A stretch of 22,500 nucleotides of DNA from Halocaridina rubra (Eukaryota > Arthropoda > Malacostraca > Decapoda > Atyidae), in contig JAXCGZ010019159.1 of NCBI GenBank assembly GCA_037179515.1, positions 1-22,500 of the forward strand, written 5' to 3'. Within the stretch, counting starts at the first letter, position 1. Every line of letters starts with the position of its first letter. A program made the translations under genes and the position numbers. Positions 1-12,390 of the stretch are shown here, piece by piece. Below the pieces are notes generated by a model that was not told the origin of the DNA, ran no database searches, and saw nothing but the letters and a program-made list of their open reading frames with translations.

Positions 1-61
1 CTCGTTGTTTTATTTAATGGGCTTTTCCTTCCATTTTAGACTGTATGTTAACAGTTCAGTG

Positions 62-67
<6 letters not shown>

Positions 68-131
<64 letters not shown>
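68..131. repeat. (AT)n microsatellite
   Basis: Uninterrupted alternating A/T of about 64 bp. The flanks are ordinary AT-rich sequence with no recognisable element. Confidence 0.98.
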
Positions 132-134
<3 letters not shown>

Positions 135-319
135 TGATTAAAGGTGGAAGGTAGGGATGCTTGCGTATACTGGTTGAACCATGAAAGGCAGACTTAATGT
201 CTGTTGTAATGGGTTATCTGGTTAGGCAGCAGGACTTTGAAGCTTGCGACGTAAGTTTAAGTCCACTGATGATCCAATTAATATCGTGGATAACATTATT
301 ATTATCATCATGGTTTCAC

Positions 320-472
<153 letters not shown>

Positions 473-735
473 CCACAAATACTTTAAAATAATAAGTAAA
501 GAGGATTTACCTTTACAGCGGTAGTGATTATTTGAACCACCTGATGTAAATTTATTTAAACTAGAGTAAAAAAAAAAATCATGATTTGAATCAGAACGAT
601 CTTTTTTTTCTTTCATTTTTTACAAAATATTGTAATGTGTCTAATTTCATTTAGTTAAATATCCGGCTACGCAATTTATTCAAAAGGAATTGAATGTAAT
701 TCTACTCCTTGGTAACGATTTAGCTACTTGATTAG

Positions 736-905
736 TTCCCCCAGAGGGAGGGGGCAAGAATACCTCTTCCGTGTTCCCCTGCAAGTCGCAGAAGTCGACT
801 AAATGAGGCAGCGCAAGGAGACTAGGGAGCTCCTCCTCTGTATTTTCTTTCCGCAAAGAGTCAATATATTTTGCTTTGATTCAGCCACCACTCTTGTAAG
901 GGGGA
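736..905 (+). repeat. Dispersed repeat R1, copy A
   Basis: This segment of about 170 bp starts with CCCCC AGAGG GAGGGGG and ends with TGTAAGGGGG. It aligns by eye along its whole length to the reverse complement of 4333-4495 and to 19653-19776. Shared blocks include the opening C-rich/G-rich hairpin, an A-rich AGTCGA(C/G)TAAATGAGG block (copies A and B), a CTC(C/A)TCTGTATTTTCT block, a CAAAGAGTCA-like block, and the closing GATTCAGCCA...CCCTT...GGG. No coding capacity or target-site duplication is visible. It is probably a small non-autonomous transposable element. The family is not one I can name. Confidence 0.6.
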
Positions 906-1092
906 ATATAGAGATTTGCTAAGTAGGAAAACATGTCGTACTTACTATGACGGAAAATTTCAGGCTATTTCAGCTTTACATCAGTTTTAGAAGTTTTAAA
1001 TGTACAAACATAAGACTAAGACAGAGATATTTTGAGCAAAGAATAAATACAGTTTTGACATCTTCAAACTTTCTAGAAAATGTAATAGACCA

Positions 1093-1389
1093 ATGGTATC
1101 AAAAGGCAGGTCTCTGATTCCTGAGCAGCAACACACTGCAAAGCAGAATGTCATGTTATCTTCCAAATTTCATGTCATTCATGGAGGAAGTGCACATTTA
1201 AAGAGCTTCATTTTGGCAAAAATGTTGTTGATTCCCTCTCCCCCTTTGTATGGTGGAAATGTTGTTGCATCATTAGCATTTGTTAAGAGGATTTTTTCAT
1301 CATATGGTTCTGTATATTCTAAGATCAGGAAGCAATTAGGTGAGGAACAGACATCAAAGCTTGTGACTGTTCATAATCATTTCATGTAA
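1093..1389 (+). pseudogene. hAT-transposase C-terminal relic (putative)
   Basis: The open frame of 98 codons has a C-terminal half resembling the hAT dimerisation region. The pattern is L-x-IPS...V-x-RIFSSYGSVYSKIRKQLG followed by E-x(3)-SKLVTVHNHF. In hAT transposases this region usually reads IPxSSAxVERxFSSxG...RNRLxxExxxKLV. Here the usual VER is VKR, and the spacing before it is changed. The rest of a transposase (BED finger, RNase H-like core) is absent upstream; residues just before the ATG in the same frame (ENVIDQW-like) may belong to it. The frame ends in TAA, which overlaps a GTAAGT string at 1386. Assignment rests on motif resemblance only. A chance ORF is the alternative. Confidence 0.4.
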
Positions 1390-1720
1390 GTATGTTTTAA
1401 CAACACAATTTTTTCCAAAGGCTGAGAGCTGAGAAATGAAAGCTTACTTCTGTTGTGTGCATTCAAAGATCAGAAAAAAGTATCAAACCTGGAGGCTCTT
1501 CATTAGGATTTCTGCTGAGAACAAATTCAATATTAGTTACATTTGTTTTTTAAGGGATGAAAATTCTGAGAATTAAATATGTTTTAGCAAGTGTAGTTTT
1601 TTCCAAGAGAATATAAGAGCTTAAGACTGTTCAAAAGCATTTCATCTAAGTATACTTTCAGTATTAGAGTTTCATAAAAGGAAAACATTTACAATAAGTA
1701 AATGTTTACTTATGTTGTAC
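1359..1720 (+). repeat. Imperfect tandem duplication, offset 260 bp
   Basis: The block starting GCTTGTGACTGTTCATAATC at 1359 recurs 260 bp downstream at 1619 as GCTTAAGACTGTTCAAAAGC. Both are followed by CATTTCAT(G/C)TAAGTAT and further weaker matches. The first copy contains the end of the hAT-like open frame; the second copy is more decayed and does not keep the frame. Confidence 0.55.
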
Positions 1721-1739
1721 TGATCGATTCTGTAATAGA

Positions 1740-2293
1740 ACATTATTTTTTTTTTCTGAGAAATATGCCTAATGCTTTTTCTTCCATAAATTCAGCTGTC
1801 CCTCATCTTACACTGTTAATAGATTCCACACTTCCCATATAAGTAAAAAAATCGCATATAGTCCTTATCCTTATATAACCATGTCTGTAATCAGCATATA
1901 ATCTTCTTCACAGCCTCCTGTATAATCTCAATTATGCCTAGATTACTGTTCTGTATTTAAGCTTTGCCAGACTTAATCTATATTTATGTAAAACAAATAC
2001 TATAGTTCCTAGAATGCATTTTTGCGCGAGAATTTTTGTTAAATTATATATTCTTTAATATTTCCCAAACATGCATACTCAAAACTGCAATAATCAAAAC
2101 CATATAAGGAGCGATACAACTATAAATGCCATAAGAACAGTTGTAGTAATTAGTTGTTATACTGTTCACCTTTGTGAGGGAATTAAAGTGGTCGGGGGAT
2201 TAAACACACCAGAGTGCTGATTTATATAAAAAAAATCAATAAAAAAAACTAGATATTTTCATAATTTTTTAAATCACGATCTTTTCCAACCCT

Positions 2294-2296
<3 letters not shown>
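1740..2296. other. AT-rich intergenic sequence, no feature seen
   Basis: Unique-looking AT-rich DNA with short A and T runs. I see no convincing reading frame, repeat or RNA gene here. Confidence 0.6.

Positions 2297-2381
<85 letters not shown>
2297..2381. repeat. (AT)n microsatellite at a LINE 3' end
   Basis: About 85 bp of pure AT. It abuts the 3' end of the minus-strand LINE A relic (2382-3623), exactly where an A-rich tail would be expected, so it probably grew from that tail. Confidence 0.97.
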
Positions 2382-3773
<1,392 letters not shown>

Positions 3774-3863
3774 TTTATATAACGATAATGTTTCTGGTAA
3801 TTTTTGTTTGAGGGTGCTTGCTATTATCAAACTCTATATATTTTCCTTTTATCAGACTACCTT

Positions 3864-3864
<1 letters not shown>

Positions 3865-3944
<80 letters not shown>
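3865..3944. repeat. (AAT)n microsatellite
   Basis: About 80 bp of perfect AAT trinucleotide. It generates poly-N, poly-I and poly-Y open frames that are not genes. Confidence 0.97.
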
Positions 3945-3946
<2 letters not shown>

Positions 3947-4172
3947 TGTTTTTTATTTTTTACAAGGGAATAACGGGGTAAATAGAGAAATGTATGAAAC
4001 CGAGGGGACAATTATTAAAAAATGGGTTTAGAATTACTTAAGTCTTTGAGATTAATCTCCCCAGGACAAAATCTTACCTTAGGCAATGACTGTTATGTAC
4101 CTGTAGTCTTCATTATCTAGGACTTACCTTTAAAGACAGCAAATATATGAAAACATACGAGAAAACCAATAC

Positions 4173-4221
<49 letters not shown>

Positions 4222-4251
4222 TATTCAGATAAGTGTGTAGCATCTGTCTAG

Positions 4252-4313
<62 letters not shown>
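4173..4313. repeat. Two (AAT)n tracts
   Basis: Perfect AAT runs at 4173-4222 and 4255-4313 are separated by 32 bp of unique sequence. The second tract is about 20 bp from R1 copy B. Confidence 0.95.
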
Positions 4314-4332
4314 GTCTATCTATATTTTTAGC

Positions 4333-4495
4333 CTTATAAGGGATGTGGCTGAGTCAAGGTAAAATACACTGGCTCTTTGGGAAGAGAAAATACAGATGAG
4401 GGGATTCCCATTACCTGGCTCAGCCTCATTTACTCGACTCTTACGACACACATGGGAACACAGATGAAGTATTTTAGCCCCCCTCCCTTAGTGGG
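4333..4495 (-). repeat. Dispersed repeat R1, copy B
   Basis: The reverse complement reads CCCACTAAGGGAGGGGGG at its start and ends with GACTCAGCCACATCCCTTAT. In between are a GTGTTCCCATG block, AGTCGAGTAAATGAGGC, and CCCCTCATCTGTATTTTCTC. These align in order with copy A at 736-905. It is flanked on both sides by (AAT)n tracts, the right one starting immediately. No target-site duplication is visible because of the simple repeats. Confidence 0.6.
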
Positions 4496-4643
<148 letters not shown>

Positions 4644-4675
4644 CGAAGATGATGAAAGCGTAACCTCCGAGAGAG

Positions 4676-4898
4676 ATGGTCTGGTGCATTTGGTGGGAAA
4701 AATGCAATGACGTCACACCATCTGGATCATTCTTCCCGCTGGGTTCGGCAGCACTCGAGAGGCCGAGACACCCTCGTCAGCTATATGTCCACCAACAGAT
4801 TAGTGCATTGCATCGCGACCTCCGAGAATTTGACCCTGTGTTATTCTTGTTTGAAATTCTGGAAGTTTCGTCTACATACCCCATTGGTGTTCCTTTAG
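4676..4898 (+). other. Candidate 5' exon-like segment (unknown product)
   Basis: This is one of the few higher-complexity, less AT-rich stretches. Two overlapping frames stay open, from ATG 4676 and from ATG 4707, the second with 63 codons. The segment ends in TTTAG|GTAAGT at 4894-4904, a strong match to the 5' splice-site consensus. A palindromic CRE-like octamer lies at 4708-4715. I do not recognise either predicted peptide. It could be a first exon, an exon of a gene lying mostly outside the window, or chance. No acceptor or downstream exon is evident. Confidence 0.2.
4708..4715. promoter_or_regulatory. CRE-like palindrome TGACGTCA
   Basis: An exact match to the cAMP-response-element octamer bound by CREB/ATF bZIP proteins. 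An 8-bp site has a modest chance probability in 22.5 kb, and there is no proven promoter nearby, so function is only a possibility. Confidence 0.25.
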
Positions 4899-4904
4899 GT
4901 AAGT

Positions 4905-5665
4905 TAACGTTTTCAAAATCCCTTATTATAACCATCAATATAATCTAATATTGATTTTAATTCGTATTGGAGTTAGCTTAGGCTATAAGTTTTTTCTTTC
5001 TTTAATTTAATAATCATGAGTTCCCCAGCCATATTATTAAAGCAAGCTACGTAGCCTAATCTAAATTGTTTTTAATTCGGATAAGTGATGACTAAGTAAT
5101 ATCTTACTCATAAAATATTTTCACATCAGCATTTTAATTAAAATCCTTACCCACTATCTATGAAATCCTGGCTTATCAATTAAAATTTCACGTTATCTGA
5201 GCTATAACCTTAAGAATTAGGCTATCATGTATATGATTCTGCATCAGAGCTGACAGAATTACAAGTTCATTCATATAATCCCTACAATGCACTATAACTT
5301 GTTTGCAATCCCATACACAACATTTTAATCATTTTGTTTCATAGATTTGTGGTTAGGAGTGAATTTATCCTACCTTTATATTCATATCAAAGCTATAAGA
5401 ATTAAAATGCTAGTTCTAATATTTTTGTACAATTTACTGAAATATATGTTTAAAACTTCACACATGTAGGCTGGAAGTAATACTTTTAAATAATTTTCAT
5501 TTAGTACAAAAATAATATTAAGAAATATCTTATTGTAATATTCAAATGGTATCAGTACAAATAAAATTAAAATGGACATTCAAATAATTCTGCAGAATGT
5601 ACAGTAATACACATGATATATATCTCACCCGATCATTTAAGTATCAAAGTATATATTTATTATTC

Positions 5666-5668
<3 letters not shown>
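4905..5668. other. AT-rich unique sequence, no feature seen
   Basis: About 760 bp of AT-rich DNA without long open frames, recognisable repeats or RNA genes. If the donor at 4899 is real, this would be intron. Confidence 0.6.
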
Positions 5669-5846
<178 letters not shown>

Positions 5847-5889
5847 CCAGATAAGCACATTACATATGTGAAAACATGAATAATTTTTT

Positions 5890-5961
5890 ACCCCGACCGG
5901 GACTCGAACCTAGGACTTATGATTACTATGTCAAGGCGCTACCACTACACCACAGAAGGTT
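5890..5961 (-). pseudogene. tRNA-like sequence, array unit 1
   Basis: The 72-nt minus-strand sequence has an A-box-like TGGTGTAGTGGTAGCGCC and a perfect B box GGTTCGAGTCC. The D stem (GGTG/CGCC) and most of the T stem (CTAGG/CCCGG) pair. The anticodon stem does not form, and the acceptor stem pairs only partly (ACCTTCT with TCGGGGT). It is therefore a tRNA-derived, SINE-type Pol III promoter block rather than a working tRNA. Pol III activity is possible but unproven. Confidence 0.65.
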
Positions 5962-6162
5962 AAAAGGAATCCAACCTTATAGCTTATATCTGCTATACTT
6001 AGGAATGAACGCATTCTAACTGAATGCCACTATGTTCATATTACAGATTCCCCAACCTCACTCGTGGCTTCATTTTAGCATTTAATTCAATTCCCAGTCT
6101 CATTCGGGCCATGAAATAACCAGATAAGCACATTACATATGTGAAAACATGAATCATTTTTT

Positions 6163-6234
6163 ACCCCGACCGGGACGCGAACCTAGGACTTATGATTACT
6201 ATGTCAAGGCGCTACCACTACACCACAGAAGGTT
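6163..6234 (-). pseudogene. tRNA-like sequence, array unit 2
   Basis: Identical layout to the unit 1 block, but the B box carries a change to GGTTCGCGTCC, which departs from the consensus at the otherwise A/G position. The other tRNA-like blocks keep GGTTC(G/A)AGTCC. Confidence 0.65.
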
Positions 6235-6435
6235 AAAAGGAATCCAACCTTATAGCTTATATCTGCTATACTTAGGAATGAACGCATTCTAACTGAATGC
6301 CACTATGTTCATATTACAGATTCCCCAACCTCACTCGTGGCTTCATTTTAGCATTTAATTCAATTCCCAATCTCATTCGGGCCATGAAATAACCAGATAA
6401 GCACATTACATATGTGAAAACATGAATCATTTTTT

Positions 6436-6507
6436 ACCCCGACTGGGACTCGAACCTAGGACTTATGATTACTAAGTCAAGGCGCTACCACTACACCACA
6501 GAAGGTT
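6436..6507 (-). pseudogene. tRNA-like sequence, array unit 3
   Basis: Same layout, with an intact B box GGTTCGAGTCC. It differs from unit 1 by C-to-T next to the acceptor end (CCGACTGGG on the plus strand) and by CTAAGTC in place of CTATGTC. CTTAG also appears in the rearranged relative at 17268. Confidence 0.65.
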
Positions 6508-6697
6508 AAAAGGAATCCAACCTTATAGCTTTTATCTGCTATACTTAGGAATGAACGCATTCTAACTGAATGCCACTATGTTCATATTACAGATTCCCCA
6601 ACCTCACTCGTGGCTTCATTTTAGCACTTAATTCAATTCCCAATCTCATTCGGGCCATGAAATAACCAGATAAGCACATTACATATGTGAAAACATG

Positions 6698-7077
6698 GCC
6701 CGAATGAGAAAAAGAATAAATATTGGCTAATCTATGATCGAGGTTGTGGAAGAACAATAGTTGCGTCTGTCGTTTCCTACCATCTGCTGCCTCAGCAGGA
6801 ATGATGAGTATACAAATAGATATGGAAGGTCATTTGAAGAACGAAAGAGACCATGAGTTTACACAAGCGATTAGGAGTACATTTTACTGTCCAGGTCCAG
6901 AAATATTGCAACTTAAAAAACCTACGCAATGTTTCCCAAGAGCTACAGGAAAACATATTGCATCAATATATCCTGCTAAATATCCTTTCGTCTCCGTCAT
7001 AATAAGAATATGAAGTTTTCATTGACACAAATACCCAAAACGAGTCAATACTGCGAGCGAAAGAAACTAATGAGTTT
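6698..7077. other. Unassigned sequence between array and LINE B
   Basis: The first 12 bp continue a fold-back from the array (see findings). The rest is moderate-complexity DNA with an 89-codon open frame at 6744-7013 whose product I do not recognise and which has no supporting gene signals. Confidence 0.4.
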
Positions 7078-8162
<1,085 letters not shown>

Positions 8163-8181
8163 TCATGTAGTAGGTTGACCA

Positions 8182-8425
8182 ATGGCACTAGTCGCCCGTT
8201 GCGATACTACAGCTGAAGGTCTTTTGGACTTAATTAGGACTGTCCAGGACAGTTTGATGTTAAGTCATCCTTCAGGATATTCGTTACATATTTCTTATTA
8301 TCACTACACATCTGACAAGTCACAACACTCCCCATCTCTCTTTGTATTTACTCTGCTTTATTCGTGCCCAGGTCCAATAAGGGCAGTTTTATTTTTTTTA
8401 CCCGTCCTGGTGTCATACTACTAGA

Positions 8426-8433
<8 letters not shown>
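8182..8433 (+). mobile_element. SINE-like element S1, copy a
   Basis: It starts TGGCACTAGTCGCCCGTTGC and ends with an A-rich tail (8425-8434) that runs into (AT)n. It aligns to the reverse complements of 15243-15515 and 15943-16150, and to 22331-22500. An internal stretch of about 45 bp present in copies b and d (TATGCCTAC-containing) is missing here after CCTTCAG. Its last 100 bp or so resemble the 3' end of LINE A (9840-9955). The 5' head is not a clear tRNA, so its origin is uncertain. Confidence 0.75.

Positions 8434-8502
<69 letters not shown>
8434..8502. repeat. (AT)n microsatellite after a SINE A-tail
   Basis: About 69 bp of AT directly follow the A-run that ends S1 copy a and precede LINE A copy 2. 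Confidence 0.97.
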
Positions 8503-8504
<2 letters not shown>

Positions 8505-9964
8505 AAATCAGTAAAATGCGCAAAATATAGTAACGCCTTGAATCCAACGCACTTATCTCCGATCACCAGTACGGGTTCCGCAAGGCAAGATCCACTGGTG
8601 ATCTCCTGTCCTATCTTATTCATGTATGGTCATCTCTGAGGAACTATGGGGAATCCTTTGTCGTCGCCCTTGATATCTCTAAGGCTTTTGACAGAGTCTA
8701 GCACAAGGCTCTGTTGGCCAAACTCCCTGCCTATGGCTTTACCCCTTCTTTCTGTTCTCTGATTTCCAGTTTTCTTACTGACCGTTCTATATCTATAGTT
8801 GTTGATGGCGAGACATCTAGCCCTTTCTCTGTTACCAGTGGTGTTCCACACGGCTCTGTTCTTTCACCTACTCTCTTCCTTCCTCTTCATCAATGATCTT
8901 CTACAATCCCCATCTTCCTCTCTTCTTCATGCCTTTGCCGATGATTCTACCCTTCACTTTTCCTCTGCCTTTTCTTCACAACCTTCATCTGTTCTTGTAA
9001 TCAATCTTGTATCACTCTTTCTTCTACTCTTAACTCCGATTTGCAGAGAGTATCTGAATGGGGCACTCAAAATTTAGTTATATTCAATGCCTCCAAGACA
9101 CAGTTTATGGCTATCTCTTTATCTTCTTCTCCTCCTGATAACCCTATTGTCTTCGAAACTAATGAAATTTACCCTCTTAACTCTATTAACATATTAGGAA
9201 TCCATGTAGCCTCTAACTTGTCTTGGAGGAATCACATAATCCAAATTTCTAAATCTTCATCTAAATAATTGGGGGTTTTGTTTCGTTTTCGTCTTTACTC
9301 TTCCTCATTGCAGTTACTTAAAACTTACAAAGGTCTTATCCGCCCCTGCTTAGAATACTGCTCTCACATCTGGGGTGCTTCTTCCTTTACTTATTCTCTT
9401 GATAGGGTTGAATCTAAGGCAGTCAGACTCATTAATGATCCTTCTCTTACTTCTAACCTAGATTCTCTCTCTCTTCGCCGTAAGGTACCTTCCCTTTCGC
9501 TTTTCTATCGCTACTACTTCCATCACTGCTCTGATGAGTTAGCGAGTTGCATCCCTCCTCCACTGCCGAAGCTGCGTAACACTCACCAAGCTGCCTCATC
9601 TCACAGGTACTGTGTAAGGATTTGTAGCTCGCGGATTGGTCGGTGCAGCGACTGCTTCTTCCCATCTACCTCCAGACTCTGGAACTCTCTTCCTCCTTCT
9701 GACTTTCCTAATTCTTAAGACCTTTCATCCTTCAAAAAGCAGATCTATCGTCATCTCAGAGCCTAGTCCTCCATATCTCTGGGTCCTCTGTACTTTGACT
9801 GTTTTTTTTCTGTCTGTCGTTTTCCTTTGTGCAACATTACCTCATCTCTGCTTTGCCCTTAACCTTTTTCTTTTCCTTCGTCTTGGTATTTTCTCGTTGC
9901 CGGGCCTATATTGATGAGGGCAGTTTCTGCCTGTACCGGTGTCACTCTCTTAAAAAAAAAAAAA
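8503..9964 (+). mobile_element. LINE A copy 2 (Jockey/I-type non-LTR), inactivated RT
   Basis: This is the best-preserved retrotransposon, truncated at its 5' side. The RT starts at LESNALISDHQYGFRKARST (from 8537). Motif A is LDISKAFDRV (8669-8698), motif B is SGVPHGSVLSPTLF (8837-8878) and motif C is FADD (8934-8945). Lesions are TAG at 8699-8701 in place of the tryptophan usual after DRV, a frameshift near 8880, another near 9030, and TAA at 9266-9268 before LGVL. Downstream are LQRVSEWGTQNLVIFNASKT (from 9038), YKGLIRPCLEYCSHIWGAS and FPSTSRLWNSLPPSDFP (ending 9718). The endonuclease domain is absent. The 3' UTR (9719-9950) ends CCGGTGTCACTCTCTT followed by about 14 A, a normal LINE tail. 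The same family occurs at 2382-3623. Confidence 0.92.
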
Positions 9965-10178
9965 AGCATTAGGTGTCAAAGGAAGAAAGCCGACGCGCCT
10001 AAGTTCCTATGTATATACTAATACAACTGTAATGTAAAATATGAATAAATATATACACAATTATATAAGATAAACAATTTAAGACATAAAATAAATAAAA
10101 AAACATTAAGGGTGGTGTACCAAAGCATGTTCATAAATGTCTTTATGAGGAAAAAAGCTTTGAAAGTTTAAGACCAAT

Positions 10179-10305
<127 letters not shown>

Positions 10306-10548
10306 AAGCTTAAGCAATAATTTTGTTGAGGAACAGACAAACTGACATACCCTTAAGCACACATGACTAACCTGTTATAGGAACTGGATTGTCATGGTTG
10401 ACCTCGGAATGAACTCCCCAAGAATTCATTTTTCACTCGCCATTTGATCACTATCGAAAACAGTCAGAATAAAAAAATAGATTGCTAAATTTTAGATGTT
10501 TTTAATATTCACAGATTATGGCACAGAACAACACACACACATACAGAA

Positions 10549-10694
<146 letters not shown>

Positions 10695-10766
10695 GCATCT
10701 AATGTGCAAAATGCAAAACATAATTTCCATCATAATTTCATAACATACAATAATGAGAAAAAATAT

Positions 10767-11123
<357 letters not shown>

Positions 11124-11334
11124 AGACATTCAATTACTACAGAGTACACACGAATGACAATAATTGATTTATTTCCTATACCGTAATTTGATGTAAAAGG
11201 ATTCAAGTCCAACCCTGCTGTTTCCATGGTGAAGTCGAATTATTCATCTGTTCACTGTCAAGGACGTATTATGTACAACTGATATATATATATATTTATA
11301 TCAATTTCTCGTTCTTCCCACTCAGTACGAATAT

Positions 11335-11565
11335 TTTGTAATATCATGGTAGCGTCTGCGACTCTGAGGCGGCAGGTCGAGGGTTCGCTCCCCGTCACGG
11401 ACTGAGGTTAGTAAGGGCATACACTCAGGGTAACGACTACATCTGCCAAAACAAGTCCTTCGTAAGAAGGCATCCGTCCTAACCCTTAGTAGAAGAGGGA
11501 GTTCGTGACGTAAAACCGAATCCATCCATTTTAGGGAAATGGATGAACCCAATGCATCATGAGCG
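11335..11565 (+). mobile_element. tRNA-derived SINE (putative)
   Basis: The head has an A-box-like ATCATGGTAGCGTCTGCGAC (11342-11361) and a B-box-like GGGTTCGCTCCCC about 30 bp downstream, matching GGTTCGANTCC at most positions. The body contains AAGAAGGCATCCGTCC and TTCGTGACGTAAAACCG. This resembles the GGCATCCGGC...GTAAAAC tail seen in many invertebrate SINEs whose 3' ends derive from RTE-type LINEs. The 3' boundary is vague and no clear target-site duplication was seen. The minus-strand open frame across it is incidental. Confidence 0.6.
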
Positions 11566-11784
11566 CTAAAGCATAAGAATAGGCCCTTTTTTCTTAGGCC
11601 TGTTCTTTTGTTTTGTACTTAAAATAAAAGCTGAAAAATGGAACTCCAAACGACAAAATCTTCCTCGGCCGTTTACCCCTGTGTTTAGATCTGAGTCAAT
11701 ATTTTTCCATTTACCATTTCTGGTCTGTTGTATTTCACGCCTCAGCATTTTTAACCCTTCCCCAATTTCCCAATACAACACACT

Positions 11785-11833
11785 CATGCACACACACACA
11801 CACTCATACACAAACATGCGCGTGCGCGCGCGC
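11785..11833. repeat. CA-rich and (GC)n alternating purine-pyrimidine tract
   Basis: A short CA repeat (about 11789-11802) is followed at 11815-11833 by CATGCGCGTGCGCGCGCGC, a strictly alternating pyrimidine-purine run that is CpG-rich, in otherwise AT-rich DNA. Such runs are the classical Z-DNA sequence type. Confidence 0.8.
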
Positions 11834-11839
11834 AAATAA

Positions 11840-12360
11840 GTGCAAACAAGGTACAGATGAAAACCAGTGATCTGTATATTGTCTTAAGCTTCCGTTCTTT
11901 ACAAGAAAACCCAGAAAATATTTTCTGAGCCATAAGTAACGGATTTAACCCTAATAAGAAAAAAAACACACACCAAACAAACAAGGAACAGATGAAAAAC
12001 CAATAATATTTTCGTAGTTTTAAGCTCTACTCTCTACTTCATAAAAAAATAAATAAATAAAACGATATTGGTAAAGCAAGCAGGCTTGAGTAAGAATATG
12101 TGTTTTTATGAACCATAAGTTTCAATTACACACAGATTGACACACGCACACATACAATCGCGCAACTTAAACACACATTACAAACACATACACACCTAAT
12201 ATGCAAGCAGATAATAGATGGGATATCAATACCTTATATATTGTTTGAATTTTCACTCTGTAGTTCATAAGAAAACACAAAACCATCCCAATTAAACAGA
12301 GAAGCAAGTTTACTTTCAATAATGTTTAATTATCAACTACAAGTATAGAATACTGTATAA
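11840..12360. repeat. Degenerate long repeats with CA-rich spacers
   Basis: A block beginning ACAAGGTACAGATGAAAACC at 11846 recurs at 11981 (ACAAGGAACAGATGAAAAAC) and more weakly near 12203 (GCAAGCAGATAATAGATG). Each is followed by a TTTTAAGCT/TTTGAATTT-type stretch, then a CTCT(G/A)(T/C)(A/T)(G/C)TTCATAA-like stretch. Spacing is about 135 and 222 bp. There is no coding capacity. Confidence 0.5.
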
Positions 12361-12390
12361 TCAGAAAAAAAAACACATAAACAAACATGC

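Noticed and set aside
5890..5961. Functional tRNA gene
   Set aside because: The anticodon stem does not pair, the acceptor stem pairs only in part, and the block repeats inside a tandem unit.
6744..7013. 89-codon frame as a gene
   Set aside because: No family resemblance, no start or splice context, and it lies between two repeats.
11322..11552. 76-codon minus-strand frame rich in Arg and Leu
   Set aside because: It lies antisense across the tRNA-derived SINE and is explained by it.
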